NCBI RefSeq assembly: GCF_018613655.1
Contig: NZ_JAGGPW010000001.1
Span: 1-64,000, forward strand
DNA: 64,000 bases
Source of the DNA: Planococcus sp. ISL-109
GTDB lineage: Bacteria; Bacillota; Bacilli; Bacillales_A; Planococcaceae
Direction: 5' to 3'
Shown here: one piece after another, positions 35,849-45,521 of the stretch
Numbering within the stretch: position 1 is the stretch's first letter
Layout: the number at the start of each line of letters is the position of its first letter
The notes under the pieces: model-generated
Told to the model about the DNA's origin: nothing
Databases searched by the model: none
Seen by the model: only the letters and a program-made list of their open reading frames with translations
Position numbers and translations under genes: made by a program

Positions 35849-37035
35849 ATATTTCTTCCCTTTCTAAATTCTTCTAAATAGTATTGAACGGTATTGTCTA
35901 AATAACGTGTTATTTCTTTTGGTAAACGACGCTGAATCGAGTCATTTACAAATTCGTAACACTTCGTCTTCATCTGAAGCGTTTCCAATTCATATGCGAT
36001 CCGTTCTAAATATATTGTATTTAAAACGTGTTCTTTTTGTAATGTTTTTAATCGACGTTCTAGTTCATTCCATATTACTTGAACAACTGTTTGCAATTCT
36101 TCTATTGTTTTTGTCTTACTTTGAATTTGTCTTAAATGATAAGTGTCTAGTAATTCTCTTTTCAAAATAGGGATGAGCAATTTAGTATAAAGCTCTTTCA
36201 ACTGTTTCATCCAAACATTTAGTATTAACCGATTATTTTTAACGTATATATAAGCAAAGCAATCTTCTAATTTCATTGCCCATTGCTCATTTTCTAATGC
36301 AAATTGTAAGTCATCTTCGATAAAAATAATACTTGCACGTATGTCCTCTAATACATCTTCTTTTCTCGATACAATTTGATGAGAATAATTTGTTTTATGC
36401 TGTATCGCTTCTAACAATAGCGAACGTTGTAAAGGAATGACGGCTTGCTCTTTTAGTATGCGGTAGCCTTTTTCTATAAAATAATTTCTCGCATTGCGAA
36501 TACCTAGATCCATATCACCAATATCACTAATGACAAATTCGCGTTCACTTTGTGTAACAGCAATTGATATGCGAGATTGAGAAATACCTAAATTCTGCAA
36601 ATAGCGCAGCTGCTGCACTGTATCCGCCTTACCATACGGAAACCCTTCAAACCAAACAAACGTAGTTGAACCTGATAAAAGCTGACTTTGTTCAAAGTAT
36701 TGTTTAAATTCATGTTCAGACGTGGAGTACGGTGGGAAAACTAATTTTATGTTAAGCGGAAGTTGCCCTGGTGAAACAGAAATAAAATATGTTCCCCCTG
36801 CAACGACATTTTTCAACTCACGAAAGCTATTGTCCTTCCATTCATAACAAAGTGCTTCCTCTGCAGAAAACAAAACCCACGTGCTTTGTTTAAAAATCAC
36901 TTTTTCCGGATGCCAAAACCTGTCTAAATTCGCATTACTAGACGAATAGGAGCGAAATAAAGCATATCGCTCCGCTCCCACATCTCCTAAAATAAATAGC
37001 GAACGTTGATATGGCAATATTTTTTTCATATCCAT
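35845..37035 (-). CDS. Unknown 396-residue protein of the dynamin-like operon
   Basis: Family not recognised. The first ~180 residues look like an alpha/beta domain (LFILGDVGAERYALF, LNIKLVFPP, STTFVWFEGFPYGKAD, RISIAVTQSE) that resembles a GTPase-like sheet but lacks any P-loop. The remaining ~200 residues are helical (KTIEELQTVVQVIWNELERR, TIYLERIAYELETLQ). One reading is a catalytically dead dynamin-like partner, but that is speculation. Ribosome site GGAG 9 nt before the ATG. It starts 12 nt after the third GTPase gene and overlaps the next gene by 4 nt. Confidence 0.72.
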   Translation of the reverse strand: MDMKKILPYQRSLFILGDVGAERYALFRSYSSSNANLDRFWHPEKVIFKQSTWVLFSAEEALCYEWKDNSFRELKNVVAGGTYFISVSPGQLPLNIKLVFPPYSTSEHEFKQYFEQSQLLSGSTTFVWFEGFPYGKADTVQQLRYLQNLGISQSRISIAVTQSEREFVISDIGDMDLGIRNARNYFIEKGYRILKEQAVIPLQRSLLLEAIQHKTNYSHQIVSRKEDVLEDIRASIIFIEDDLQFALENEQWAMKLEDCFAYIYVKNNRLILNVWMKQLKELYTKLLIPILKRELLDTYHLRQIQSKTKTIEELQTVVQVIWNELERRLKTLQKEHVLNTIYLERIAYELETLQMKTKCYEFVNDSIQRRLPKEITRYLDNTVQYYLEEFRKGRNI

Positions 37036-37047
37036 ATCAGCTAACTC

Positions 37048-39429
37048 CTAACTGTTTAAAATTTGAATATAGTTAAACAAATGTCCTTCGTACGCCGATT
37101 GCTCGTCTTTATTTTTTTGACGTGTCTCAATTAATTGCACTAATTGCTGCTTTTGTATATGCAGTTGTTGTTGCAATTTCAAGGAAATAACGGCTGGCAT
37201 ATGCGTAATAAAGCGTTCCAAATACATTTCAACGTTTGAACGATAACTTGTTAATAAAGTTTGCATTTGCTGTTCAAAATTACGCACAAGCTGCTGACGA
37301 TATGCAATAACTTGCTGTTCACGCAACTGTTGTTCACGACGTTTTTCGGTTTCATACATTTGCCGCTTTAATTGCTGCTCGTATTTTTCTTGTAGACTTT
37401 TTTCTTCACGCAATTTTTCCTCACGTGTTTCTAGTGAATCTACTTGTTGCATGCGTCGTAGCTCTGATTGCTTGGCACGTTTAATTTTCTCTTCAACCTT
37501 CGCTTTTTCACGTAAGAAAGCTTCCTTATATTGCGGGTCTTCTACAATTTGTGGTGGACCGTCAACCACTTTCCCGACTTGACCAAACCAGTACTCTAGC
37601 GTAATTAAATTTAAAACGTTAAGGTTACTTTCTTTACCGGATTCTTTTTGGGAACCTTGTGCTGTTTCAATTAATTTTGTAATATCTTTATATTTGTCAG
37701 TTTTAGCTAAAACTTTCCCAGTTTTCTCAACGGTCGATGCAATTTTCGCCATCTTTTCAACATACTTTGTACCTATAGCCACTTTATTGATCATACCGGC
37801 TGCCTTAGTAGCACCTGTCGCAAATGCTTTACCAGGAATAAATACCATCGCCCAGTCCGCTAAATTTCCTATTGTTTTTAACGTCTCCTGCGATGACGTA
37901 TTGTGCTTTTCAACATACTGTGGTTCGTAAGCACCTAATTCATCCATTTCACCTGTCGCTTCTTGCATTTCATCTGCTATTGCTACACCTTGAGCTTCCA
38001 TTTGCGCACGCTTTTGCTCAATTTCTTGTGAGCGTTGTTCATACCCAGACGTGTTATCCTGAAGCTTTTCTTGAATAAATTCACCTTGCACAAAAATATC
38101 ATCCACAGTTGGTACTTCGACTTGTAGCTGAATATTCGGTATGTCTCCTAACGAATACGCCTCAATATCTGTTTTTAGTGCTGTATTTGTATCCGTTGTA
38201 GACTTTTGTAAAAATTCACTTAATTTATCATTTGTAATTATTTTAAGCGCTTCTGTCGCTTTCGTTATTTGTTGCTCTACCTGTACTTCCGCTGCTTTTT
38301 GTAGAGATTCCACCGTATTATATTGCTGTAATGATTGGCCAAAGCTGTCAACAGCTGCTTTAAACTGTCCATCATATGTTGATAAAACCGCTTGCTTCGT
38401 CGCTTCAAACGTCAAATCAAAGTTGCTTTTTTGCTTTTGCACACGCTCATCAACGTAACGAATATCTTCTTGTAACTCCTCTATCTTTGTTTGAATATCT
38501 AAGTCTGTAACACTGCGACTTACTTCTAGCTGTTGCTTGCGTTCAGTTAAATTTTGTACAAACTTTACTTTAATTTGCTGCATTTGGCGGATAATGCTTT
38601 GTTTACGCTTATCTTCAACATTTTGCACGAATTGTACTTGCAAGAAATTAACAAACTCATCTAACAAGGTTTTCCAGTTTGGAATTATTAATAAATCTTT
38701 CTCGTTTGTCACACCGAAATACGTCGCTTGTCGACCAATTGCCTCTTCTAGTTGTTGCTGGTCTTGCTGCATAATTTTTTTCGGCGTGTCATTTTCATCT
38801 CTGCGCAACTGGTCAATTTTTGTACGAATAAAAAGTAAATCGATGCCCATTTGATCAATCATAGACACTAAACGAACATCCGCTGCTGTTAGTGATTTAC
38901 CCATGATATACATAATGGCATGTGCTTTTGGTAAAATATCTATCGTACGGTTTGCATGATTTGAAATAATTGTATTTAATCCTGGCGTATCAATAAACAC
39001 AATACCTGTTTTTAATAATGGATGCTGAACGTACACATTAATATTAATTATTTCCGAATTGTGTATTTGTTGAATACCTAAAATCTCACTTACTGACGTT
39101 TCCGTTTGTAAGTTTTGTTGGCTTAAATCCATTAACTTTTCAACTTCAAATTGAATCCTGGTATCATTTGTTACTATTTCAGCATATTCAGTTTCACCAT
39201 AGTAAAGAAACGTCGTATACGCTGTCGTCTCACTTAGCATCGTCGGTAAAATATGGCGGCCAATTAAATTGTTAATTAAGCTTGATTTACCCGATGAAAA
39301 CTGTCCGATAATTGGAATATAAAAATGTTGCTCGTCCAACTTTTCTTGTAATACTGAAAGCTTATCTAGTGAAATTCCATCTTGCAATAATTCCCCAACT
39401 TCAATATATTGATTGATTTGCTGTTGCAT
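37048..39429 (-). CDS. Dynamin-like GTPase, third of three
   Basis: 793 residues from the second Met codon; GGGG lies 9 nt upstream of it but only 2 nt from the first ATG at 39435. In 795-residue numbering the G motifs are: P-loop GQFSSGKSS (44-52), switch-I Thr in SETTAYTTF (about 71), DTPG (149-152), and TKID (205-208). Long helical stalk segments follow. Near residues 530-570 lies a mildly hydrophobic stretch (WAMVFIPGKAFATGATKAAG) that could dip into membrane, and then a Gln/Glu/Arg-rich coiled coil. It differs most from the other two GTPases of the operon (INNL instead of LNA, GLNTIISNH instead of GLNGVA-GH). Confidence 0.88.
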   Translation of the reverse strand: MQQQINQYIEVGELLQDGISLDKLSVLQEKLDEQHFYIPIIGQFSSGKSSLINNLIGRHILPTMLSETTAYTTFLYYGETEYAEIVTNDTRIQFEVEKLMDLSQQNLQTETSVSEILGIQQIHNSEIININVYVQHPLLKTGIVFIDTPGLNTIISNHANRTIDILPKAHAIMYIMGKSLTAADVRLVSMIDQMGIDLLFIRTKIDQLRRDENDTPKKIMQQDQQQLEEAIGRQATYFGVTNEKDLLIIPNWKTLLDEFVNFLQVQFVQNVEDKRKQSIIRQMQQIKVKFVQNLTERKQQLEVSRSVTDLDIQTKIEELQEDIRYVDERVQKQKSNFDLTFEATKQAVLSTYDGQFKAAVDSFGQSLQQYNTVESLQKAAEVQVEQQITKATEALKIITNDKLSEFLQKSTTDTNTALKTDIEAYSLGDIPNIQLQVEVPTVDDIFVQGEFIQEKLQDNTSGYEQRSQEIEQKRAQMEAQGVAIADEMQEATGEMDELGAYEPQYVEKHNTSSQETLKTIGNLADWAMVFIPGKAFATGATKAAGMINKVAIGTKYVEKMAKIASTVEKTGKVLAKTDKYKDITKLIETAQGSQKESGKESNLNVLNLITLEYWFGQVGKVVDGPPQIVEDPQYKEAFLREKAKVEEKIKRAKQSELRRMQQVDSLETREEKLREEKSLQEKYEQQLKRQMYETEKRREQQLREQQVIAYRQQLVRNFEQQMQTLLTSYRSNVEMYLERFITHMPAVISLKLQQQLHIQKQQLVQLIETRQKNKDEQSAYEGHLFNYIQILNS

Positions 39430-39444
39430 ATCCATGTCCCCTAA

Positions 39445-41802
39445 CTATATAGAAGTAACTTGATTTGAAGCTTGCTCAATGACGTCAATTTGAATCGATT
39501 CCATTTCTGAAATGAATTCGTTTACGTCCCTAGCAATCGCTTTTAGCTGTAGTTGTTCTTGTACGAACTCTTTATGTTTTTTTGCACGTTCCGTTTCACC
39601 AGATTGTAAAATATCCATTAACTGTTGCAGTTCATTTTTCTTATCAACAGACTGTTTTTCAAATTGTTGTTCCAATGCTTGAATCATAATATTAGCAATC
39701 ATTTCTTCTTTGCCTTTAATATTTGCACGAAGCGTTTTCGTAATTTCACGGCCGATTATTGCTAGGTAATCTTCAAATTCATATCGGACATTTGTTAATA
39801 CTTTTTGTTGCTCCTTTTGAATCTTTTCACTATATTCCGAAATATATTTTTCACGTTGCTGCTGTAAATCTTGCTGTTTCTTATGAATTATCCGTTGCTC
39901 ATGGTCTATAATTTCAGCGTCTATATTTCCCTTGCCGTCTAAATTTTTCTTCGCTGACTCAATTGCATTTTTGCTAGTTGTAATCTCTTGACGTAAAAGT
40001 TCCTGATCTTCATCATATTTGACCTGAGCGCTATTATCGTATTCAAATTGAGTATCATCAACTGTAGGTTTCCCTAACAGTACATCACCAACAAACCCAA
40101 AAACCCCTCCACGTTTTTCTTTACGAGTTCCCTTGATTTCAATACGTTCCACACTAGGTCGTATACCTAAATATTTTGTTTTTATTTCTTCGTCTTGATA
40201 TAGACGCATCAATCGCTCATCTAATCTTCCAAGCTGCTTTCTTACTATTCGGGCTTCTAATGCTTTTAATTCGGTATCATCCGATTTTTTCCGAAGTGCT
40301 TCCTTCTCTTGCTCGATTTCTTTAGTCTTATTATCATAAGAATCCATATTAATATGCACATCGTTATTTATTTCAAATTCGATTGTACGAATCGGGCTTA
40401 TATCTGCATTGGCTTGTCCAATTTTATTATTAGCTAAAACTGCGATTTCTTTATATTTTGCATTCATTTTTTTTCGAATAGAAGAAGTGAATTCTTCGTT
40501 TAGCTGTTCAACGATTTGTTCACATTCACGATTAATCTGTCTATTAATACGTTCAATATGTGTTTGAATCGTCTCTAAATCTGTTAACGAATGAATTTTC
40601 GAACCTAAATTCAAACTTAAAACTTCAATTTGCGCTTTTGCATTATTTTCCAAATCTAATGCAAGCTCTTTTATTTCTAATTGAATCGCGCCTTTTTGTT
40701 GCTCTAATTGTTCTCGGATTACTTGTAAATCAGCCTCTACCTCTTGAATACGGGCATTAATCTCATCAGCACCTTTTGCATCTTCTAACGTGCTTAATGT
40801 TTCTTTAATCACTGCGCTACGTTTTACTAACTCATGATGGATCTTTTCAACTGGTGAAAGTAGTTCTTGGACTGTTTTCTCGCCGTCTGTTACAAACTTC
40901 CATAAACGTTGTTCAAATGATTCAATACGCGAAATCTGTAAAAATCGGATACACGCTTCTTCATCATGGTCTTTTTGCATAGAATTGTCGGGATATTCTA
41001 ACTGTTCTTTCGTCCGTGCAACTAAAGCTGGATAAGCTGCAATTGGATAAATTTCAGGCATTTTATGGTCTGGGAAAAATGTTAAATAGTTTTCACGCAA
41101 ACGACCTACAACAGATTCAACAGTTTCCTCTGATTGTTTAATCTTATCAATTTGGTTTAGCACTAAAAATATATTGTCAAATCGTTCTGATAGCTTCGCA
41201 AGTACTTCAAAGTCCGATTTTGACCCTGGTTGAGATGCAGCAAACATATAAATACATGCATGTGAACGTTCAATTTGACGCTCTGTTACTTCTGCATGGC
41301 CTTTTGCAACCCCATTTAAACCTGGACTATCTACTAATGTTATACCTTGCTCTAGTAATGGCGAATCTAGATAGAGCGTTACAGATTCGATATCTTGAAC
41401 TACTTGATCGCCACCTAATGTCGATACATTTTGGGCGATAGCATCTTTCGTCGCTTCTGAAAATTTTGTCGGTGTCGAAGGATTTTTATAATCGATTTGT
41501 AATGTATGACCATTTGGTGATTTCGTCTTATGTTTTAAAAAGTTAATTGTTGCTGTCGTTTCACTTGTAAAAGAAGGCAAGTAACGATCACCCATAACAG
41601 CATTTAAAAATGTCGACTTACCCGCACTAAACTCCCCTACAATTACGATAGAGAAATCTCCGTTTTGTAAATCTGTTAAAAATTGATTCAGACTCGAAAC
41701 TTTATCTTCTTCCTCAATACCATCAAAATATTGGATTGAACGATCTAATAACGTTATTAATGTTTCTTTCCGTTTTTGATGCTGCTGTAAATGTTGATTC
41801 AT
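39445..41802 (-). CDS. Dynamin-like GTPase, second of three
   Basis: 785 residues. G motifs: GEFSAGKST (56-64), SETTATINF (switch I), DSPG (158-161) with GLNGVAKGH, and NQID (216-219). Helical stalk regions follow, with coiled coil. Around residue 555 is a glycine/aromatic loop (KRGGVFGFVGDVLLGKPTVD) that has a counterpart in the first GTPase and could be a membrane-insertion paddle. Bacterial dynamin-like proteins bind and fuse or tubulate membranes on GTP hydrolysis. The gene starts 12 nt after the first GTPase gene and ends 9 nt before the third, within one operon. Confidence 0.9.
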   Translation of the reverse strand: MNQHLQQHQKRKETLITLLDRSIQYFDGIEEEDKVSSLNQFLTDLQNGDFSIVIVGEFSAGKSTFLNAVMGDRYLPSFTSETTATINFLKHKTKSPNGHTLQIDYKNPSTPTKFSEATKDAIAQNVSTLGGDQVVQDIESVTLYLDSPLLEQGITLVDSPGLNGVAKGHAEVTERQIERSHACIYMFAASQPGSKSDFEVLAKLSERFDNIFLVLNQIDKIKQSEETVESVVGRLRENYLTFFPDHKMPEIYPIAAYPALVARTKEQLEYPDNSMQKDHDEEACIRFLQISRIESFEQRLWKFVTDGEKTVQELLSPVEKIHHELVKRSAVIKETLSTLEDAKGADEINARIQEVEADLQVIREQLEQQKGAIQLEIKELALDLENNAKAQIEVLSLNLGSKIHSLTDLETIQTHIERINRQINRECEQIVEQLNEEFTSSIRKKMNAKYKEIAVLANNKIGQANADISPIRTIEFEINNDVHINMDSYDNKTKEIEQEKEALRKKSDDTELKALEARIVRKQLGRLDERLMRLYQDEEIKTKYLGIRPSVERIEIKGTRKEKRGGVFGFVGDVLLGKPTVDDTQFEYDNSAQVKYDEDQELLRQEITTSKNAIESAKKNLDGKGNIDAEIIDHEQRIIHKKQQDLQQQREKYISEYSEKIQKEQQKVLTNVRYEFEDYLAIIGREITKTLRANIKGKEEMIANIMIQALEQQFEKQSVDKKNELQQLMDILQSGETERAKKHKEFVQEQLQLKAIARDVNEFISEMESIQIDVIEQASNQVTSI

Positions 41803-41814
41803 GACAAAATCCCC

Positions 41815-44100
41815 CTATGCTAAAGTTTTGGCTATTTGCTGTAAATTCTTTTGCGCCTCTAATAATTGCTGTGGCGTAGCTTTTTGAACGACCTGCTTTT
41901 TTAATCTTTGCAATTTTTCTGTATACTCTTTGTATGACTGCACGTAATGCTTTTCAATCCCCTCATCGACTTTCGGAATTTCTTTGTTCAAAATTGCTTC
42001 GATTTCTTGACGGTAAAATTTAGTTAAGTCATTCATTAAATACTGCTCTAACGCGTATAAAATTTCCTTTTCCTGACGTGTGTAATAAAGACGCTTGTTG
42101 CGATCATAAATTTCCTTTTTCTCACGTTGTAAGCTGTTAAGATCTGCATGTAATGATTCAATTTTACGTTCTAATTGCGTTAGTCGTGTATTCGTTTCAA
42201 GCGCACTCGTTTCACACTTTTGCAACCTTTGCTGTGCAGCATTAATCGTTCGCATTAGGTCATTTTCTTTAAGTCTATATTCATCGCGAATTTGTTGCTC
42301 TTTGTGATCCCACGATTGTCGGTTACTGTCGTCTGTTACTGGACGTGACTTAGTATCATATCCACCTAGTCCTGTCTTTCTGGCTGCCCAACCAAAGAAA
42401 CCACCTTTTTCATCTTCATAATACTCTGTACTTCGTTCTACATCAGGCCTTCTTCCTAAACTTTGAATCTCACGTTGACTTTGATTAAGAAGGGAAATTT
42501 TATTTTTTTGTAAAGAAGTAACACCCTGTCTTGCATAGTTATACTGTTGCTCTACATCGCTATGTATTTCAAGAACTGAACATTCCTCGTTTCGAAGCTG
42601 TTTCAGCATCTTTTCAGTTTGTTCAATCTTTTTAAGCGCACTTACATTATCTGAATTCGACTTTTCTAACACGATTGAAAATTGAATATCTTTCTTTGAA
42701 ATAGAAATTTTAGGATAGTGATTTTCAATTCGCAATACCGCACTTTCATATAAATCTGTTAAAAACACAGTTAATATACGCATATATTCATCTGATAAAG
42801 TTCTTTCTTCTCCATGAATCGCCTTTTCTATATGTTCTTGCAGTTTCGCTAAATACTTTTCAGGATTATCCTGCATTTTCATATAACGAGCTATTTCACT
42901 TTCAACGTTAGCTTGCATTTTTTTATAAATATATGTTAAATCCTTTTGTACACGTTCAAGTAGCATCGCACGAATATCAGCTTTTCTAGCCACTGTAAAA
43001 TTACGTAAATGATTAAAATTATCATCTTTCGACTGATTAGCCAGTTGCATACGTAACTCGATTTCTTGTAACTGCTTTCCATCGATTTCTACTTGATGAA
43101 TTTCTACCTGTTCCTCGAATTCTGTTTTAATATCTTCAATTAGCGCATGCACTTTTTGTTCGATATTTTTTTGCATTAATCTTCCTTTTTCACTGTTTGT
43201 TAAACGGTTCCAAATTTCTGTTTCAACTTGACCAAAATTCGATTTTTTTAATAGTAATTGACGACGTTCATATGTCATAGCATTTGTGTCGCCTTCGTAT
43301 AATTGTGTAATCGCTGGATCTTTTGCAGTTAATGCTAGCAAAGATGATACACCTATAATCGTTGGGTCATTTTGTACACCAATATCAGCTAATTGCTTTC
43401 GTAATTCGGCAATTTTCAAATCGACCGTTTCACCTTCAGCCTCTTTTAACGTATCAACAGCATTAATAACGAATACAAAAGATGACTGATACTGCTTTAA
43501 AAGCTCATACATTTGAACATTCGATTGTGATAAGCCTCTGGTGTGTAATAAGTAAATACTTGTATGCGCTCGTTGAATTTCATAGCGTGTTCGTTCGTAA
43601 TGTCCTTCTGCCACACCATTTAAACCTGGCGTATCAATAAATACAATCGGTTCATCTGTATATGGAAAATCAACATGTAATGTAACAGAGGTTACATCTT
43701 GAACTACATTTAGCTGTTTCGCCATTGTTGTTACATATTCGGTTAATCCTTTTGAATCTTTTGGCATATCTAATACAATTGATTCTTTATCTCCGAAAAA
43801 TTCTACTATTACTTTATTACATAATGGATCGTTAGACTTTACGTTCTTAATATATGTAACAGTCGCTGTAGTCTCATTAACTGAATGAGGCAAAATATCT
43901 TTCCCGATTAATGCATTTAAAAAGGTTGATTTTCCTGAACTAAATTCACCAACTACTGTAATACGGAAAGATTTGTCATTCATTTGATTTTGGATATCTT
44001 TTGCTCTTTGAATAAAGTTTTGATAGTACTCTTTATTTAGTTGAGGTAATGAAATGATTTGATTTAGTTTTTGTTCGGAATTAATTTTTTTTGTAACCAT
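41815..44100 (-). CDS. Dynamin-like GTPase, first of three
   Basis: 761 residues. G motifs: GEFSSGKST (51-59), NETTATVTY (switch I), DTPG (156-159) with GLNGVAEGH, and NAVD (213-216). A long helical stalk and coiled coils follow. The loop EKGGFFGWAARKTGLGGYD (about residues 550-570) resembles the GG-F-G loop of the second GTPase and is a candidate lipid-binding tip. The ribosome site AGAGGT is good. It lies 49 bp after the WYL regulator gene. The three GTPases are related but clearly not recent copies, which suggests they assemble as different subunits. Confidence 0.9.
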   Translation of the reverse strand: MVTKKINSEQKLNQIISLPQLNKEYYQNFIQRAKDIQNQMNDKSFRITVVGEFSSGKSTFLNALIGKDILPHSVNETTATVTYIKNVKSNDPLCNKVIVEFFGDKESIVLDMPKDSKGLTEYVTTMAKQLNVVQDVTSVTLHVDFPYTDEPIVFIDTPGLNGVAEGHYERTRYEIQRAHTSIYLLHTRGLSQSNVQMYELLKQYQSSFVFVINAVDTLKEAEGETVDLKIAELRKQLADIGVQNDPTIIGVSSLLALTAKDPAITQLYEGDTNAMTYERRQLLLKKSNFGQVETEIWNRLTNSEKGRLMQKNIEQKVHALIEDIKTEFEEQVEIHQVEIDGKQLQEIELRMQLANQSKDDNFNHLRNFTVARKADIRAMLLERVQKDLTYIYKKMQANVESEIARYMKMQDNPEKYLAKLQEHIEKAIHGEERTLSDEYMRILTVFLTDLYESAVLRIENHYPKISISKKDIQFSIVLEKSNSDNVSALKKIEQTEKMLKQLRNEECSVLEIHSDVEQQYNYARQGVTSLQKNKISLLNQSQREIQSLGRRPDVERSTEYYEDEKGGFFGWAARKTGLGGYDTKSRPVTDDSNRQSWDHKEQQIRDEYRLKENDLMRTINAAQQRLQKCETSALETNTRLTQLERKIESLHADLNSLQREKKEIYDRNKRLYYTRQEKEILYALEQYLMNDLTKFYRQEIEAILNKEIPKVDEGIEKHYVQSYKEYTEKLQRLKKQVVQKATPQQLLEAQKNLQQIAKTLA

Positions 44101-44149
44101 ATATACCTCTTACCCCCAAAAATACTATTGTATTTTTATTAACATGTAA

Positions 44150-45142
44150 TTATAAACTTCCATTTAATTCAGTGGCATACTTATCTTGAATTTTATTATT
44201 TGTAGTGACAATTTCGTCTATTAACTTATCCGGTCCCAACACCTCAACAAACTCGCCCTGACTCAATAACCACATCTTAATTCCCTTTCCAAACACCTCA
44301 GCTTCAAAAACCAGCCCGTCTTCCAAACTCCGTATAACTTTTGCCGTCGGTAGTCTATCCAGCACGGCTTGTGGTGAAGAGCCAGTAAATTTGAACTTCA
44401 CGTTAATCAACTCGCCCGTATACATGAACTGCACACGTTTGCGGAACTCGCCTTCTTGGAAACGATCATGGTACGGTACTTTGAAAGATTTTGATGTTTG
44501 TTCGAAATGCTCAATACGGTCAATACGATAAATTGTTGGGTAATCAAAGTCCTTACCCACTTGATACGCAATGAGATAGAAATAATATTCGGAAAACATA
44601 ATGCCTACGGGTTTTACTTTTCTTTCACTTGCGTATTCGTCAAACTCGCGTTTATAATGCATGGCGATGACTTTTTTTGATTGAATTGCTGATGATAGCT
44701 GCCACAAAGTATGAAGCAGATTCTTCTTATGGAAAAGTTCCACATACAAATGCTTTTCATTCGCCATCTTTTTCTTAATCGATGTTCGATCCTCTTTTTT
44801 AGCGAGATGCGTTAGCTTTTCAATAAAGTTGTCCATTTCAACTTTCGGGAATGCTCGTGATTCAATTAACACCTTTAACATCGCGAAAATTTCTTCATTG
44901 CTTAACCAACTCGGCGTTTCGGTATTCAATACATACGCCTTTTTTTCACGATTGTAATCGATATACTCATTCACATTTTCTACTTCAACATAGCTCCGTA
45001 TACTTTCAAGATCACGCTGAATGGATTTTTCACTTTTCTGAAATCGCGCTGCTTCTTCCTTTTTAATAAGTGCCTCACCATTTCTTAGTCGGTCGTACAT
45101 CGACAAAATACGATGTGTTTGTGATTCCTTTTTTTGACTCAC
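44150..45142 (-). CDS. WYL-domain transcriptional regulator
   Basis: 330 residues from a GTG start (SQKKESQTHRIL), with AGAGGTG 5-7 nt upstream; a longer TTG frame exists but runs through that site. An N-terminal winged helix (RFQKSEKSIQRDLESIRSYVEVEN) is followed by a WYL domain (KVKPVGIMFSEYYFYLIAYQVG, then YRIDRIEHFEQTSKSFKVPY) and a C-terminal WCX-type extension (GKGIKMWLLSQGEFVEVLGP). WYL regulators such as BrxR and CapW repress phage-defence operons and sense nucleotides or DNA. As first gene of the operon it probably controls its own message and the GTPases. A TATAAT lies upstream on the minus strand (about 45229). Confidence 0.88.
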   Translation of the reverse strand: MSQKKESQTHRILSMYDRLRNGEALIKKEEAARFQKSEKSIQRDLESIRSYVEVENVNEYIDYNREKKAYVLNTETPSWLSNEEIFAMLKVLIESRAFPKVEMDNFIEKLTHLAKKEDRTSIKKKMANEKHLYVELFHKKNLLHTLWQLSSAIQSKKVIAMHYKREFDEYASERKVKPVGIMFSEYYFYLIAYQVGKDFDYPTIYRIDRIEHFEQTSKSFKVPYHDRFQEGEFRKRVQFMYTGELINVKFKFTGSSPQAVLDRLPTAKVIRSLEDGLVFEAEVFGKGIKMWLLSQGEFVEVLGPDKLIDEIVTTNNKIQDKYATELNGSL

Positions 45143-45288
45143 TACAACACCTCTATAATTCAATTTTACTAATTTATATGGGCATCATACGACCATATAA
45201 TTACATATCATAAAACTTTATACCTTAATTATACCATTATTTTCAATTTATTAGTTAAATATCATATAGAAGAGAAGAAGGATATGCC

Positions 45289-45444
45289 ATAAACGATAAT
45301 AATAACTTTTTTTGTAATCTTTGTGGAAAACTAATGAAAGTAGAAAATTACGAAGATGCGAGAACGCCGGAATATTGGAGGAAGTTTAATAAAGCGGGTG
45401 AGAAGATGGTTTGCTGGAAATGTGCAATCGTCATGTTGAAATGA
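45289..45444 (+). other. Possible small zinc-ribbon peptide frame, or remnant
   Basis: A 51-codon frame encodes FCNLCGKLMKVENYEDARTP and ends KAGEKMVCWKCAIVMLK. The paired CxxC motifs (CNLC and CWKC) look like a zinc ribbon. No ATG, GTG or TTG begins it: AGAAGAAGG is followed by ATA. It is therefore either a rare ATA start or a remnant. Its stop overlaps the ATG of the next small frame (ATGA). Confidence 0.35.
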
Positions 45445-45521
45445 TTCTTACGCTCTTTTGGGGATGCTTCGTTTTAACGTTTTTCGCATATAAGAATACA
45501 AAAAATCTGAAAGATCGATGA
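45441..45521 (+). CDS. Possible 26-residue membrane peptide
   Basis: MILTLFWGCFVLTFFAYKNT and a short basic end: one hydrophobic helix. The start overlaps the stop of the zinc-ribbon frame, and its stop overlaps the ATG of the 100-residue gene, giving a coupled chain of three small frames. Too short to judge on composition alone. Confidence 0.35.
   Translation: MILTLFWGCFVLTFFAYKNTKNLKDR

Noticed and set aside
33951-45142. Match to a known defence system such as Zorya or the two-dynamin Eleos/LeoABC type
   Set aside because: No ZorB-type OmpA domain, helicase or nuclease is present, and there are three separate dynamins with a WYL protein and a coiled-coil anchor, not a two-gene set. A distant relation to dynamin-based defence cannot be excluded.
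45289-45444. Zinc-ribbon frame as a confident gene
   Set aside because: No standard start codon exists in frame; only an ATA follows the ribosome-like site. It is kept as a low-confidence feature only.
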